Of a stretch of DNA of 24,155 bases, positions 9,709 through 16,381 are shown one piece after another. Source of the DNA: Candidatus Eiseniibacteriota bacterium (GTDB lineage Bacteria > Arandabacterota > Arandabacteria > JAGLYR01); the NCBI GenBank assembly GCA_023132135.1, contig JAGLYR010000108.1, positions 1-24,155 on the forward strand. Direction: 5' to 3'. Within the stretch, counting starts at the first letter, position 1; the number at the start of each line of letters is the position of its first letter. The position numbers and the translations under genes are program-made. A model generated the notes under the pieces. The model was not told the DNA's origin. It saw nothing but the letters and a program-made list of their open reading frames with translations, and did not search any database.

Positions 9709-11757
9709 ATGGAACTTGATCATCTTGACCAACTCGCGGCTTCGGCCTTTGATGGGTATCTTGTTCGAAAGGACCTGGTGCGCCGGTACAGCCGGCAGTT
9801 CCCCGTCCCCACGTATGCAGTCGAGTTTCTCCTCGGCAGGTACTGCGCCTCTGTGGACGAGGATGAAATTGCCGAAGGGCTCCAGGTCGTTGAGCGACAG
9901 CTCACGGATCGAACGGTTAGAACTGGACAGGAGGAGCTTTTCAAGGCTCGTGCCCGGGAAAAGGGGCAAGTGAAGCTTATTGACCTCGTGAAAGCCAAGC
10001 TCGATTCGAAAAACGACTGCTTCATCGCAGAGCTCCCCAGCCTGCAACTTACAAAGGTCCGAATCTCCGATGATATCGTCCACAACCACGAGCGAATGCT
10101 TACAGGTGGCTTCTACGCCGAGGTGACACTAGAGTATGACGCCGCAATTGCTCAGGAACAGGGAGGGCGGCCTTTTTGCGTCACCGGCCTGAGGGCCATT
10201 CAGCTATCGAAAACGGATGCGCTCACGAGTCTTTCCCGGGGAAGGTCTCAGTTCACAACATCGGAATGGGTAGACTTGCTGATCCGGTCTGTGGGTTTGG
10301 AGCCAGCCGCTTTGTCGGAGAGGGCTCGCTGGGTAGCGCTCCTTCGAATGGTCCCCTTTGTCGAGCGGAACTACAACGTCGTGGAGCTGGGGCCACGCGG
10401 GACCGGCAAGAGCCACCTGTATCAGCAAATCTCACCGAACTCCCACCTGATCTCCGGTGGTAAGGCAACCGTGGCCAAGATGTTTGTCAACAACGCGAAC
10501 GGGCAGCGAGGACTCGTGTGTCAGTACGATGTTGTGTGCTTCGATGAGATCTCGGGCATCTCCTTCGACAAGAAGGACGGCGTCAACATAATGAAGGGTT
10601 ACATGGCTGCGGGCGAGTTCTCTAGAGGGAAAGAGAGCATTCGCGCCTCAGGCAGCCTCGTGATGGTCGGGAATTTCGATGTGGACGTTCAACAACAGCA
10701 GAGGATCAGCCACCTCCTTGGACCACTGCCCCCAGAGATGCGCAATGACACAGCGTTCATGGACAGGGTCCATTCCTATCTGCCTGGGTGGGAGTTCCCA
10801 AAACTGAATCCCAACGAGCACCTGACGAACCATTTCGGTTTGGTAAGTGATTTCCTGTCAGAATGCTGGAGCAAGCTCCGAGAAGTCAGCCGAGTCTCGA
10901 TTCTCCAGGGTAGGGTTAACTGGGGAGGGGCACTAAGCGGGCGAGATATCGAGGGGGTCAGCAAGACGGTAAGTGGCTTGATCAAACTCCTGTACCCTGA
11001 TCCCTCCACTCCAGTGCCTGAAGAAGAACTGGAGAAAGTCGTACGAGTCGGACTTGAGAGCCGCCGGCGAGTGAAGGAACAACAGAAGAGAATCTTGAAG
11101 ACGGAATTCCGAAACACGCACTTCAGCTATTTCATGGGCGTGGACGGAATTGAGCAATTCGTATCGACTCCGGAACTTCACAGCGACGATGCTATCGAAG
11201 GAGATCCTCTTCCGCCCGGGCAGGTGTGGGCCATCAGTCCGGGAGCAGAAGGTGCTGGGGTCGGGCTCTATCGAATCGAGATCACTGCAGGTCCGGGTGG
11301 AAGCGTCCGGATTCTGAATGCGCAGGTGCCGGCGACATTTCGTGAAAGCGTCAAGTTCGCAGAGCAGAACCTGTATGTGAGAGCGCGAGAACTGGTTGGT
11401 GATCGGGATCCCAGGGCACACGAGTTCTCGATTCAGCTCCGAGCTATCGACGCAGACCGCTCAGGTGCTGGTCTAGGACTCGCAGTTCTCATTGCTCTAA
11501 GCGGAGCGCTCCTCGAGCGGAGCACAAAGGGCGGTCTGATCATCGTCGGTGCCCTCAATCTCGGCGGCTCGATAGAGATGGTTCTGAATCCCGTGACCGT
11601 GGTCGAACTCGCTGTGGAGAAAGGCGCCACAAGTGTCCTCATGCCAGTTTCCGCTCGAAAGCAGCTCTTCGATCTCTCTGACGACATGGCAACGAAGGTG
11701 AATATCGAATTCTACTCGGATCCGGGGGACGCGCTGTTGAAGGCGCTACTGGAGTAG
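9709..11757 (+). CDS. brxL: BrxL, AAA+ ATPase with Lon-like C-terminal domain
   Basis: 682 residues from the ATG at 9709, preceded by TTGGAGGTGG. A start 20 codons upstream would overlap pglZ and adds non-conserved residues. The N-terminus LAASAFDGYLVRKDLVRRY fits BrxL. AAA+ core: Walker A GPRGTGKS at 228-235 and Walker B VVCFDE with D279-E280. The Lon-like fold runs from about 530 to the end (RSGAGLGLAVLIALS; KGGLIIVGALNLGGSIE). The canonical Lon Ser-Lys dyad is not evident: the Ser-Ala-Gly position reads G586-A-G and the Lys position falls near V629. Structures of BrxL show an MCM-like DNA-binding ring required for restriction (established), which fits a non-proteolytic Lon fold. It is the last gene of the coupled operon; no U-tract terminator follows. 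Confidence 0.92.
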   Translation: MELDHLDQLAASAFDGYLVRKDLVRRYSRQFPVPTYAVEFLLGRYCASVDEDEIAEGLQVVERQLTDRTVRTGQEELFKARAREKGQVKLIDLVKAKLDSKNDCFIAELPSLQLTKVRISDDIVHNHERMLTGGFYAEVTLEYDAAIAQEQGGRPFCVTGLRAIQLSKTDALTSLSRGRSQFTTSEWVDLLIRSVGLEPAALSERARWVALLRMVPFVERNYNVVELGPRGTGKSHLYQQISPNSHLISGGKATVAKMFVNNANGQRGLVCQYDVVCFDEISGISFDKKDGVNIMKGYMAAGEFSRGKESIRASGSLVMVGNFDVDVQQQQRISHLLGPLPPEMRNDTAFMDRVHSYLPGWEFPKLNPNEHLTNHFGLVSDFLSECWSKLREVSRVSILQGRVNWGGALSGRDIEGVSKTVSGLIKLLYPDPSTPVPEEELEKVVRVGLESRRRVKEQQKRILKTEFRNTHFSYFMGVDGIEQFVSTPELHSDDAIEGDPLPPGQVWAISPGAEGAGVGLYRIEITAGPGGSVRILNAQVPATFRESVKFAEQNLYVRARELVGDRDPRAHEFSIQLRAIDADRSGAGLGLAVLIALSGALLERSTKGGLIIVGALNLGGSIEMVLNPVTVVELAVEKGATSVLMPVSARKQLFDLSDDMATKVNIEFYSDPGDALLKALLE

Positions 11758-11797
11758 ATGGGTATTGGGAATGGTGTGGGACTGCAGGCCCCGTCTC

Positions 11798-11826
11798 TTG
11801 TCTCCCGCGCATGGTTAGAATATCCT
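11798..11826 (+). promoter_or_regulatory. Weak sigma70-like promoter candidate upstream of the DUF6119 gene
   Basis: TTGTCT (11798-11803), 17-nt spacer, TATCCT (11821-11826): four of six matches at each box. It lies in the 161-nt gap after brxL and would give the next gene its own transcript. The match is weak and could be chance. Confidence 0.3.
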
Positions 11827-11918
11827 TGAGTGGAACCGGCTACGCAAGTTCATGCAGGGTGCCCAGAAACGCTTGCATTCACGGCAATCGGCATCTCTGA
11901 CCAGCAAGGCGGTGTGAA

Positions 11919-13601
11919 ATGAAGAAGAGAGTCCGACAAATCAACTTCTACTTGATGAAACGAAGCGATCGTGAATTCGGAGACGTGCTCAAGAACCCCA
12001 GTGTCCTCCACCGCGAAGATGTGAGCGCTGAGTGGGGATTTGAGGCTGCTCTGTTTCTGCGAGATCCAAAGGCTCGGATTCCCTGGTGGCTGAAATTCCT
12101 ACAAACAGCTTTCCCGGATATCGAGCCCCGCTTCAAGAATGTCAGTAATGCCGCCGTCTTGTTGGTCCGCGCAGGCTCTCGGATGCTGGCGATTACATTT
12201 GGCTACGGAAAGTATCTCTTGGATCCAGACTGCTATGAATCCGATTTCGGCCTCAAGGTTGCATTGAACACGATCAATCCCGAGCGCCTACGGAGTGTCG
12301 ATGTGAGGACTATTGAAGAGCTAACTCTTCAAACCAGGAAGCAAGCAAGCCGGGGCTCATCCGTGGAAACGTTTGGCTTGGACGTGACTAGCGATCTCTT
12401 GAGGGGTGTCACGGGAGAACCCCGTGATGCAGATTTTGCCAAAAGGGTCACTGGAGCTGACGCCCTCGTGCTGATATTGCCAGCAGCATTTGGGGATTTG
12501 GGCAAGAAATGTGAAGAGATCTTGAGGGCCTATGAGAGTGATTCATACAAAGAGCATTTCAGTTGGATCGACCATCTACGCGGTGTGAGAGATGCAAATG
12601 TTATTCAGGTTCTGGACACTCAGATGGTTCAATCCATTCGCGATGGGGATAGCGACTCTCTTCATATGGCCCCCCCGGAACCTGTGGACTGGGAGCAAGT
12701 GGAGGGGTTCAGCTATTCCACGCGAAGGGGCCATCAGGTCCTGGACGCAGACATGGATTTCGACGAGTTCTTCGACACTGTTCAGGACCCCCACGCACTC
12801 TCTTCGGTGGGATTGAGAAAGGCTCGTGTGCTCGTGAAGCTTACAGGGATGGACCGAGCGGTGCCTCGTTGGTCCGTCTATAGTTGTCTCGTCTTCGAGA
12901 CAGATTACAATGGTTCCCTGTATGTCTTGTCCGGTGGTCGATGGTTCTGCGTTGAGCGTGACTTCGCGGGCGAAGTCCAGGACTTCGTAGGTGCCCTGCC
13001 TGTTTCGCGCCTGGAGATCCCTAGGAGTCAAGTTGGCGAGTGGGAGAGCGACTACAACAAACGAGCGGCCAACTCTCGGCCCGACATAGTGCTGATGGAC
13101 AGGCAGTTAGCTAGATGTGGCGGTGGGCACGGGCCAATTGAAGTCTGCGATCTCTTCACTTCCGAAAGGCAGTTCGTTCACGTCAAGCGCAAATACCGTT
13201 CGTCGACTCTCAGCCACCTGTTTGCGCAGGGAACGGTCTCTGCCGAGGCGTTCCTCCGTGATGAGAACTTCCGCAGCGACGCTCGGAGCATCTTGACGAC
13301 AGCTGGTTCGGAACTAGCTGGCTTGATTCCGGCCGAAAGGCCCCTAGCTGGAGACTTTGAAGTCGTGTTCGCTATTATCACGGGGAAGGCTGGGCACGTG
13401 GGAAAAAGCCTTCCTTTCTTCAGCAAGCTACATCTCATGCAGGCTGCGCGACGACTTCAGCTTCTGGGGTACAAAGTGGGAGTCTACGGAATTCCCTTTG
13501 TTGGTCGGGCCAAGCCGGAGAGTGTCCTGGATCCTGCTGCTTTGCCGGCAGGCGATGTCGGCTACTCGGAAACCATTGGTCCTCTCAGGACACAACAGTG
13601 A
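11919..13601 (+). CDS. TIGR04141/DUF6119 family protein
   Basis: 560 residues; AAGGCGGTGTGAA precedes the ATG. I recognise the sporadically distributed TIGR04141 (DUF6119) family from the N-terminus (VRQINFYLMK), the central GFEAALFLRDPK-type segment and the C-terminal block PIEVCDLFTSERQFVHVKRK followed by SSTLSHLFAQGTVSAEAF. The family occurs patchily, often in defence or mobile regions, with no established biochemistry known to me. The block RPDIVLMD (near 387) to DLFT and HVKRK (near 420) has the spacing of a nuclease-like D...D...xxK core, but His replaces the usual acidic residue, so nuclease activity is only a guess. It lies 161 nt after brxL. Unlike the GC-rich genes further right, long antisense reading frames are largely absent here, suggesting different codon composition and separate acquisition. 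Confidence 0.72.
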   Translation: MKKRVRQINFYLMKRSDREFGDVLKNPSVLHREDVSAEWGFEAALFLRDPKARIPWWLKFLQTAFPDIEPRFKNVSNAAVLLVRAGSRMLAITFGYGKYLLDPDCYESDFGLKVALNTINPERLRSVDVRTIEELTLQTRKQASRGSSVETFGLDVTSDLLRGVTGEPRDADFAKRVTGADALVLILPAAFGDLGKKCEEILRAYESDSYKEHFSWIDHLRGVRDANVIQVLDTQMVQSIRDGDSDSLHMAPPEPVDWEQVEGFSYSTRRGHQVLDADMDFDEFFDTVQDPHALSSVGLRKARVLVKLTGMDRAVPRWSVYSCLVFETDYNGSLYVLSGGRWFCVERDFAGEVQDFVGALPVSRLEIPRSQVGEWESDYNKRAANSRPDIVLMDRQLARCGGGHGPIEVCDLFTSERQFVHVKRKYRSSTLSHLFAQGTVSAEAFLRDENFRSDARSILTTAGSELAGLIPAERPLAGDFEVVFAIITGKAGHVGKSLPFFSKLHLMQAARRLQLLGYKVGVYGIPFVGRAKPESVLDPAALPAGDVGYSETIGPLRTQQ

Positions 13602-13656
13602 TTTCGAACCCTCGGTTCTTGAGAAGGGACGCTATATCCCTGGCTGGTAGAACCAA

Positions 13657-13674
13657 TGAGCTGATCGCAGCTCA
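13657..13674. other. Small perfect hairpin between the DUF6119 gene and the next gene
   Basis: TGAGCTG (13657-13663), loop ATCG, CAGCTCA (13668-13674). No T-tract follows, so it is not a standard terminator. It could be an operator palindrome or an mRNA-processing hairpin ahead of the gene at 13704. Confidence 0.35.
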
Positions 13675-13703
13675 AAACACCACCAAGATCAGGAGGAGCT
13701 GAG

Positions 13704-13964
13704 ATGGGTACCTGTTATGACCTTCCGCCATTGATCGGTACCCCGAAACAGAGAAAGGTGGCAGAACGTATTCGAGAACGGAAAGTCCCAGAACTGAAAA
13801 GACTCGAGGCACAGCTGAAGGCGGATCCTCCTGAAGGTATCGATCTCGAAAAAGCGCTTCGCTCAATTGACATTGCGGTCAACAGGAGAGCCCCTAACTG
13901 GTGGACCGACATTAGCGGCCTCTCGGCAGAAGAGATCATGAGAAAAGTAGATCCATCTCTGTAG
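13704..13964 (+). CDS. Small conserved-looking hypothetical protein (86 aa)
   Basis: AGGAGG at 13691-13696 lies 7 nt before the ATG, a strong ribosome-binding site. The protein is charged and probably helical: PPLIGTPKQRKVAERIRERK at 8-27, then an Arg/Lys/Glu-rich segment, and NRRAPNWWTDIS near 60-71. The G-T/S-x-KQ...AE-x-IR start combined with a later WW-x-D resembles small uncharacterised proteins I have seen in bacterial accessory DNA, whose function is not known. No signal peptide or membrane segment. It sits 102 nt after the DUF6119 gene and may be co-transcribed with it. Confidence 0.65.
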   Translation: MGTCYDLPPLIGTPKQRKVAERIRERKVPELKRLEAQLKADPPEGIDLEKALRSIDIAVNRRAPNWWTDISGLSAEEIMRKVDPSL

Positions 13965-14123
13965 TCTTCTGCAATACCCGCCCTTCCGAGCACCTGGTGG
14001 GCCGGAGGGGGGTAGGGGGTCAGCACCCATTCTAGTGCGTATTCTGAGGACACAATGCCAATTCCTGAGACACCAACACTTGAAATCAACGTTCTGTCTC
14101 GAGATTGAACGGGGGAGGTTCAC

Positions 14124-14477
14124 TTGGATGAGGAATTGCGTCAACGGTTGATCGAGGCCGCGCGAAGTCGAGGCGTGCTGCACTACAAGGACGCAGCACG
14201 TGTGCTTCACATAGACTGGGAGCGGTTGGATCACTGCCAGCGGTTGTTCCAGGAGCTGGACGATATCTCGACCTTCGAGCACGAACAAGGCCGGCCGCTG
14301 CTCTCTGTAGTAGTTGTCCGCGAAGAAGACCATCGGCCAGGGAAGGGTTTTTTCAAGATGGCGAGAAGATGCGGGAAGCAGACGCCGCAGGAAGACGATG
14401 ATACCTTCTTCGCCGCTGAGCTGAAGCGTACGCACGATTACTGGGTGGGTCAACCGACAGGTCCGAACGAAGAGTGA
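14124..14477 (+). CDS. Small hypothetical protein with winged-helix-like N-terminus (117 aa), TTG start
   Basis: The start is TTG at 14124, chosen because GGGGGAGG (14111-14118) lies 5 nt upstream; the nearby ATG at 14128 is in another frame. The N-terminal ~45 residues (LIEAARSRGVLHYKDAARVL) look like a short DNA-binding-type helical domain. The middle block GRPLLSVVVV (52-61), then RPGKGFF, recurs in a family of small uncharacterised bacterial proteins found in accessory regions (from memory). The end HDYWVGQ matches the same type. No export signal. It follows the 86-aa gene by 159 nt and is the last gene before the repeat-rich junction. Confidence 0.65.
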   Translation: MDEELRQRLIEAARSRGVLHYKDAARVLHIDWERLDHCQRLFQELDDISTFEHEQGRPLLSVVVVREEDHRPGKGFFKMARRCGKQTPQEDDDTFFAAELKRTHDYWVGQPTGPNEE

Positions 14478-14504
14478 AGAAGACAATCCTCACGACTCCG
14501 GCTG

Positions 14505-14530
14505 TGTAATTCGGGACTGTAATTCGGGAC
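14505..14530. repeat. Two adjacent 13-bp direct repeats
   Basis: TGTAATTCGGGAC occurs at 14505-14517 and again at 14518-14530. Sequences of this kind (GTAATTCGGGGAC-like) are seen beside RAYT transposase genes, and a RAYT remnant lies directly next to it on the minus strand. Confidence 0.6.
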
Positions 14531-14540
14531 AAACCACTCA

Positions 14541-14660
14541 TTAGCCGAACTGCTTGTCTAACCTAGGCCTACGACCTCGTTTCTGTGGCAGGAGCGACCG
14601 CCCGGGCATCTTCTCCAGCCGATTCAAGAACTCCCTCCCTCCGCAAGGCAATCTGGTGTG
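14541..14660 (-). pseudogene. Remnant 3' end of a RAYT (IS200-like, REP-associated) transposase
   Basis: On the minus strand this ends in TAA (14541-14543) and reads GGREFLNRLEKMPGRSLLPQ followed by KRGRRPRLDKQFG. This resembles the conserved C-terminus of RAYT transposases (GxxxFxxRLExxxGRxLxPxKRGR). Only about 40 residues survive; the catalytic HUH and Tyr parts are missing. The homology fades just before a TTAA-flanked repeat at 14672-14699, which may mark the truncation. The identification rests on this tail and on the adjacent 13-bp repeats. Confidence 0.55.
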
Positions 14661-14671
14661 GCTATGCCTCA

Positions 14672-14699
14672 TTAATGGCTGGTGAGAAATGCGGGTTAA
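14672..14699. repeat. Solo copy of the TTAA-flanked 19-bp terminal repeat
   Basis: The 19-mer GGCTGGTGAGAAATGCGGG (14677-14695) is identical to the right terminal repeat of the element at 17898-18021. It is followed by TTAA (14696-14699), with another TTAA at 14672-14675. It looks like the end of a related, otherwise lost element. Confidence 0.65.
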
Positions 14700-14701
14700 C
14701 A

Positions 14702-14730
14702 ACTTGAGGTTCCATTCTGGCACCTCAAGT
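14702..14730. repeat. 9-bp inverted repeat
   Basis: ACTTGAGGT (14702-14710) and ACCTCAAGT (14722-14730) form a 9-bp stem with an 11-nt loop, directly after the solo terminal repeat. No T-run follows. The gap from 14731 to 15192 holds only the repeats listed next and no gene that I can support. Confidence 0.4.
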
Positions 14731-14763
14731 CAACGGGGTGGTCGCCGCTACTTGCCCTACGTT

Positions 14764-14824
14764 CTCCAGGAACAGTATACCCGTTCCGCACTTTCGTGAT
14801 ACTCTGGGAAGCGGCCGGGATCCG
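14764..14824 (+). repeat. 61-bp direct repeat, copy 1
   Basis: Begins CTCCAGGAACAGTATACCCG and ends near GGCCGGGATCCG. It matches copy 2 (15001-15061) at 59 of 61 positions by eye. The two copies flank 176 bp containing an inverted repeat pair. Confidence 0.75.
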
Positions 14825-14888
14825 AGTTTCCCGGGACATAGGGGTTGTTGAAAAACGCCGGGGGTTTTGGGGGACGGCAGTGTGGTGT

Positions 14889-14968
14889 CCTTCGACGGGT
14901 TCAGGACGAACGGTGTTTTCGTGTCAGGAGAGCAAGCAGCCCTCCGTTCGCCCTGAGCCCGTCGAAGG
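14889..14968. repeat. Inverted pair of a 25-bp common dispersed repeat
   Basis: The arm at 14889-14913 (CCTTCGACGGGTTCAGGACG...) is the reverse complement of the arm at 14944-14968 (CCGTTCGCCCTGAGCCCGTC...) with 2 mismatches. The CGCCCTGAGCCCGTCGAAGG core is a very common dispersed intergenic repeat in bacterial genomes (recognised from memory). A transcript could fold into a long hairpin with a 30-nt loop. Confidence 0.75.
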
Positions 14969-15000
14969 GTCGACGGAGCTGTCGAAGCGGCGCGTGAGCT

Positions 15001-15061
15001 CTCCAGGAACAGTATACCCGTTCCACACTTTCGTGATACTCTGGGAAGCGGCCGGGATACG
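15001..15061 (+). repeat. 61-bp direct repeat, copy 2
   Basis: Second copy of the unit at 14764-14824; differences are at the CCGCAC/CCACAC position and near the 3' end (GATCCG/GATACG). Together with copy 1 it brackets the inverted pair at 14889-14968, giving a direct-inverted-inverted-direct layout. Confidence 0.75.
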
Positions 15062-15192
15062 GAAAGGTTTCACTCTTGCTTCCTGGAGGACTGTCCCGCA
15101 CACTGAGTTGCGCACTGCGCTGCACTCAAGTTGCAGATGAACAAGACCGAAGCTCGGGGAGACAAGGTGACGCTCACTCTCCGGGAGGCAAG

Positions 15193-15723
15193 ATGACCTA
15201 CAAGTCCCAAACCACGCTCCTTGGTTTTCCGCTTGTTCATGTTGCCACTGCGGAGATGCGGGACGGACGGATTGTGAGAGGCATCGCCAGAGGCTGGATT
15301 GCCATCGGCGACATCTCGTTCGGCGTGATTGTTTCCATCGGGGCGGTCTCCATCGGTGGCATCGCGCTGGGAGGAGTTGGCCTGGGACTGCTCTCTCTGG
15401 CGGGGTTGTCCATAGGGGTGTTTGCGTTGGGAGGCGTAGCGGTCGGGATTGTCGCAATGGGGGGATTTGCGGTTGCGTGGCATGCCGCGATGGGCGGTGC
15501 GGCAATCGCCCGCGAATTCGCGCTTGGGGAGTCGGCGATTGCCGAGCATGCCAATGATGAGGCTGCCAGGGAGTTCTTCAGCGGGAGCGGATTCCTCGCG
15601 GGGGTATCCTCGGTCATGAGGAATGCCCGCTGGCTCGTGCTTCTGGCTGCTCTTCCTGTGATCCAGGCTGTGCTCCGGAGGAAGAGGGAGAAGGAGCACG
15701 AAGTACGAAGCACGACGCACTAG
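15193..15723 (+). CDS. Gly-rich multi-span membrane protein of unknown function (176 aa)
   Basis: Start chosen at ATG 15193, with GGGAGG at 15183-15188; the longer frame from 15076 runs through repeat-derived DNA. The N-terminus MTYKSQTTLLGFPLVHVATA is followed by RGIARGWIAIGDISFGV and then repeated short hydrophobic Gly-rich units (SIGAVSIGGIALGGVGLGLL; ALGGVAVGIVAMGG) over about 45-110, suggesting closely packed membrane segments. A last hydrophobic helix (ARWLVLLAALPVIQAVL) precedes a basic tail. Proteins of this pattern occur in several Gram-negative environmental lineages without assigned function. The last codons (GAAGTACGAAGCACG) look like a short repeat that may have replaced the original end. 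Confidence 0.72.
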   Translation: MTYKSQTTLLGFPLVHVATAEMRDGRIVRGIARGWIAIGDISFGVIVSIGAVSIGGIALGGVGLGLLSLAGLSIGVFALGGVAVGIVAMGGFAVAWHAAMGGAAIAREFALGESAIAEHANDEAAREFFSGSGFLAGVSSVMRNARWLVLLAALPVIQAVLRRKREKEHEVRSTTH

Positions 15724-15740
15724 CCTGGATTTTGCATGAA
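15721..15740 (+). repeat. Half-site related to the 19723-19768 palindrome
   Basis: TAGCCTGGATTTTGCATGAA overlaps the stop of the preceding gene. It is closely similar to TAGCCTGGACTATGCACAAA (reverse strand of 19750-19769) and to GGGATTATGCATGAAT at 19566-19581, so three related copies occur here. Confidence 0.45.
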
Positions 15741-15797
15741 CCCCTGCTGCGAGGATCTCAGGGTGTGCCTGGACTGCGTTGCGCCGCCGAAGCCACT

Positions 15798-15849
15798 CGT
15801 CATCCCCGCCCCGGATCGGGGTCCGGGGCAGGCTCTAGCGGGGACGACG
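15798..15849. repeat. Imperfect palindromic dispersed repeat
   Basis: Arms CGTCATCCCCGC (15798-15809) and GCGGGGACGACG (15838-15849) differ at one pair and enclose CCCCGGATCGGGG-type sequence. The pattern is a common intergenic repeat in bacterial genomes. An open frame across it (15736-15966) is an artefact of the repeat. Confidence 0.65.
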
Positions 15850-15920
15850 GGTAGGAAGAGGGGATTGGGGGTCAAGTCTTGCATGCGCGCATGCGGCAGG
15901 GAAACCCGGAGGTTGTCGAA

Positions 15921-16334
15921 ATGTTCCGCATCGGGCTATTGGTTGTCCTCGCGATGCTGTGTCTGATGATCGGTTGTTTCCCCTTTGGCAAAGGCCCGGG
16001 TGCGGCCAGGAACATTGAGCTGACGGCGGGCGATGACGGCCGGACGATCAGGATGCTTGAGGGCGGGATTCTGATCGTGGCTCTGGAATCCAACCCCAGC
16101 ACAGGATACACGTGGGAAGCTGTCGGGATTGACGAGAAAATCCTGCGCCGGATCGGCGAAAAGGAGTGGCGGCAGAAGCCCGGTACGGAAGGGATGATGG
16201 GCGCGCCGGGAACCATGCGGATCCGGTTTGAGGCGGTGGGGAAGGGGAGCGCGAACCTGAAACTCGTGTACCATCGGCCGTGGGAGAGGGAGAAACCTGA
16301 AGAGACGTTTTCGATCGAAGTTGTGGTGCGCTAG
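15921..16334 (+). CDS. Chagasin-like (MEROPS I42) protease inhibitor lipoprotein
   Basis: 137 residues from ATG 15921, preceded by CGGAGG (15906-15911) 9 nt upstream; an ATG at 15879 would add 14 residues before the signal peptide. Residues 1-18 are a hydrophobic signal ending in a lipobox-like MIGC with C19, so the protein is probably an envelope lipoprotein. The I42 loops are visible: NPSTGYTW at about 58-65, GAPGTMRIRFEAVGKG in the middle and the RPWE motif in YHRPWERE. Length fits the family. Chagasin-type proteins inhibit papain-like cysteine proteases; the target here is unknown and no such protease lies in the window. Probably has its own transcription unit. Confidence 0.85.
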   Translation: MFRIGLLVVLAMLCLMIGCFPFGKGPGAARNIELTAGDDGRTIRMLEGGILIVALESNPSTGYTWEAVGIDEKILRRIGEKEWRQKPGTEGMMGAPGTMRIRFEAVGKGSANLKLVYHRPWEREKPEETFSIEVVVR

Positions 16335-16352
16335 CCCGTCTTCCTGCTCCCC

Positions 16353-16381
16353 TTGACACCTTCCCATTCCATCGGTATAGA
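16353..16381 (+). promoter_or_regulatory. Strong sigma70-like promoter
   Basis: TTGACA (16353-16358), exactly 17 nt, TATAGA (16376-16381): 6/6 and 5/6 matches to consensus. It lies 19 nt after the I42 gene stop and reads toward the 330-aa gene, whose chosen start is about 380 nt further on. Confidence 0.65.

Noticed and set aside
14478-15192. tRNA gene or attachment site at the island edge
   Set aside because: No cloverleaf or T-loop sequence is visible; the region is explained by repeats and a transposase remnant.
15736-15966. 76-residue protein-coding gene
   Set aside because: No ribosome-binding site, and the centre of the frame is a palindromic dispersed repeat (VIPAPDRGPGQALAG).
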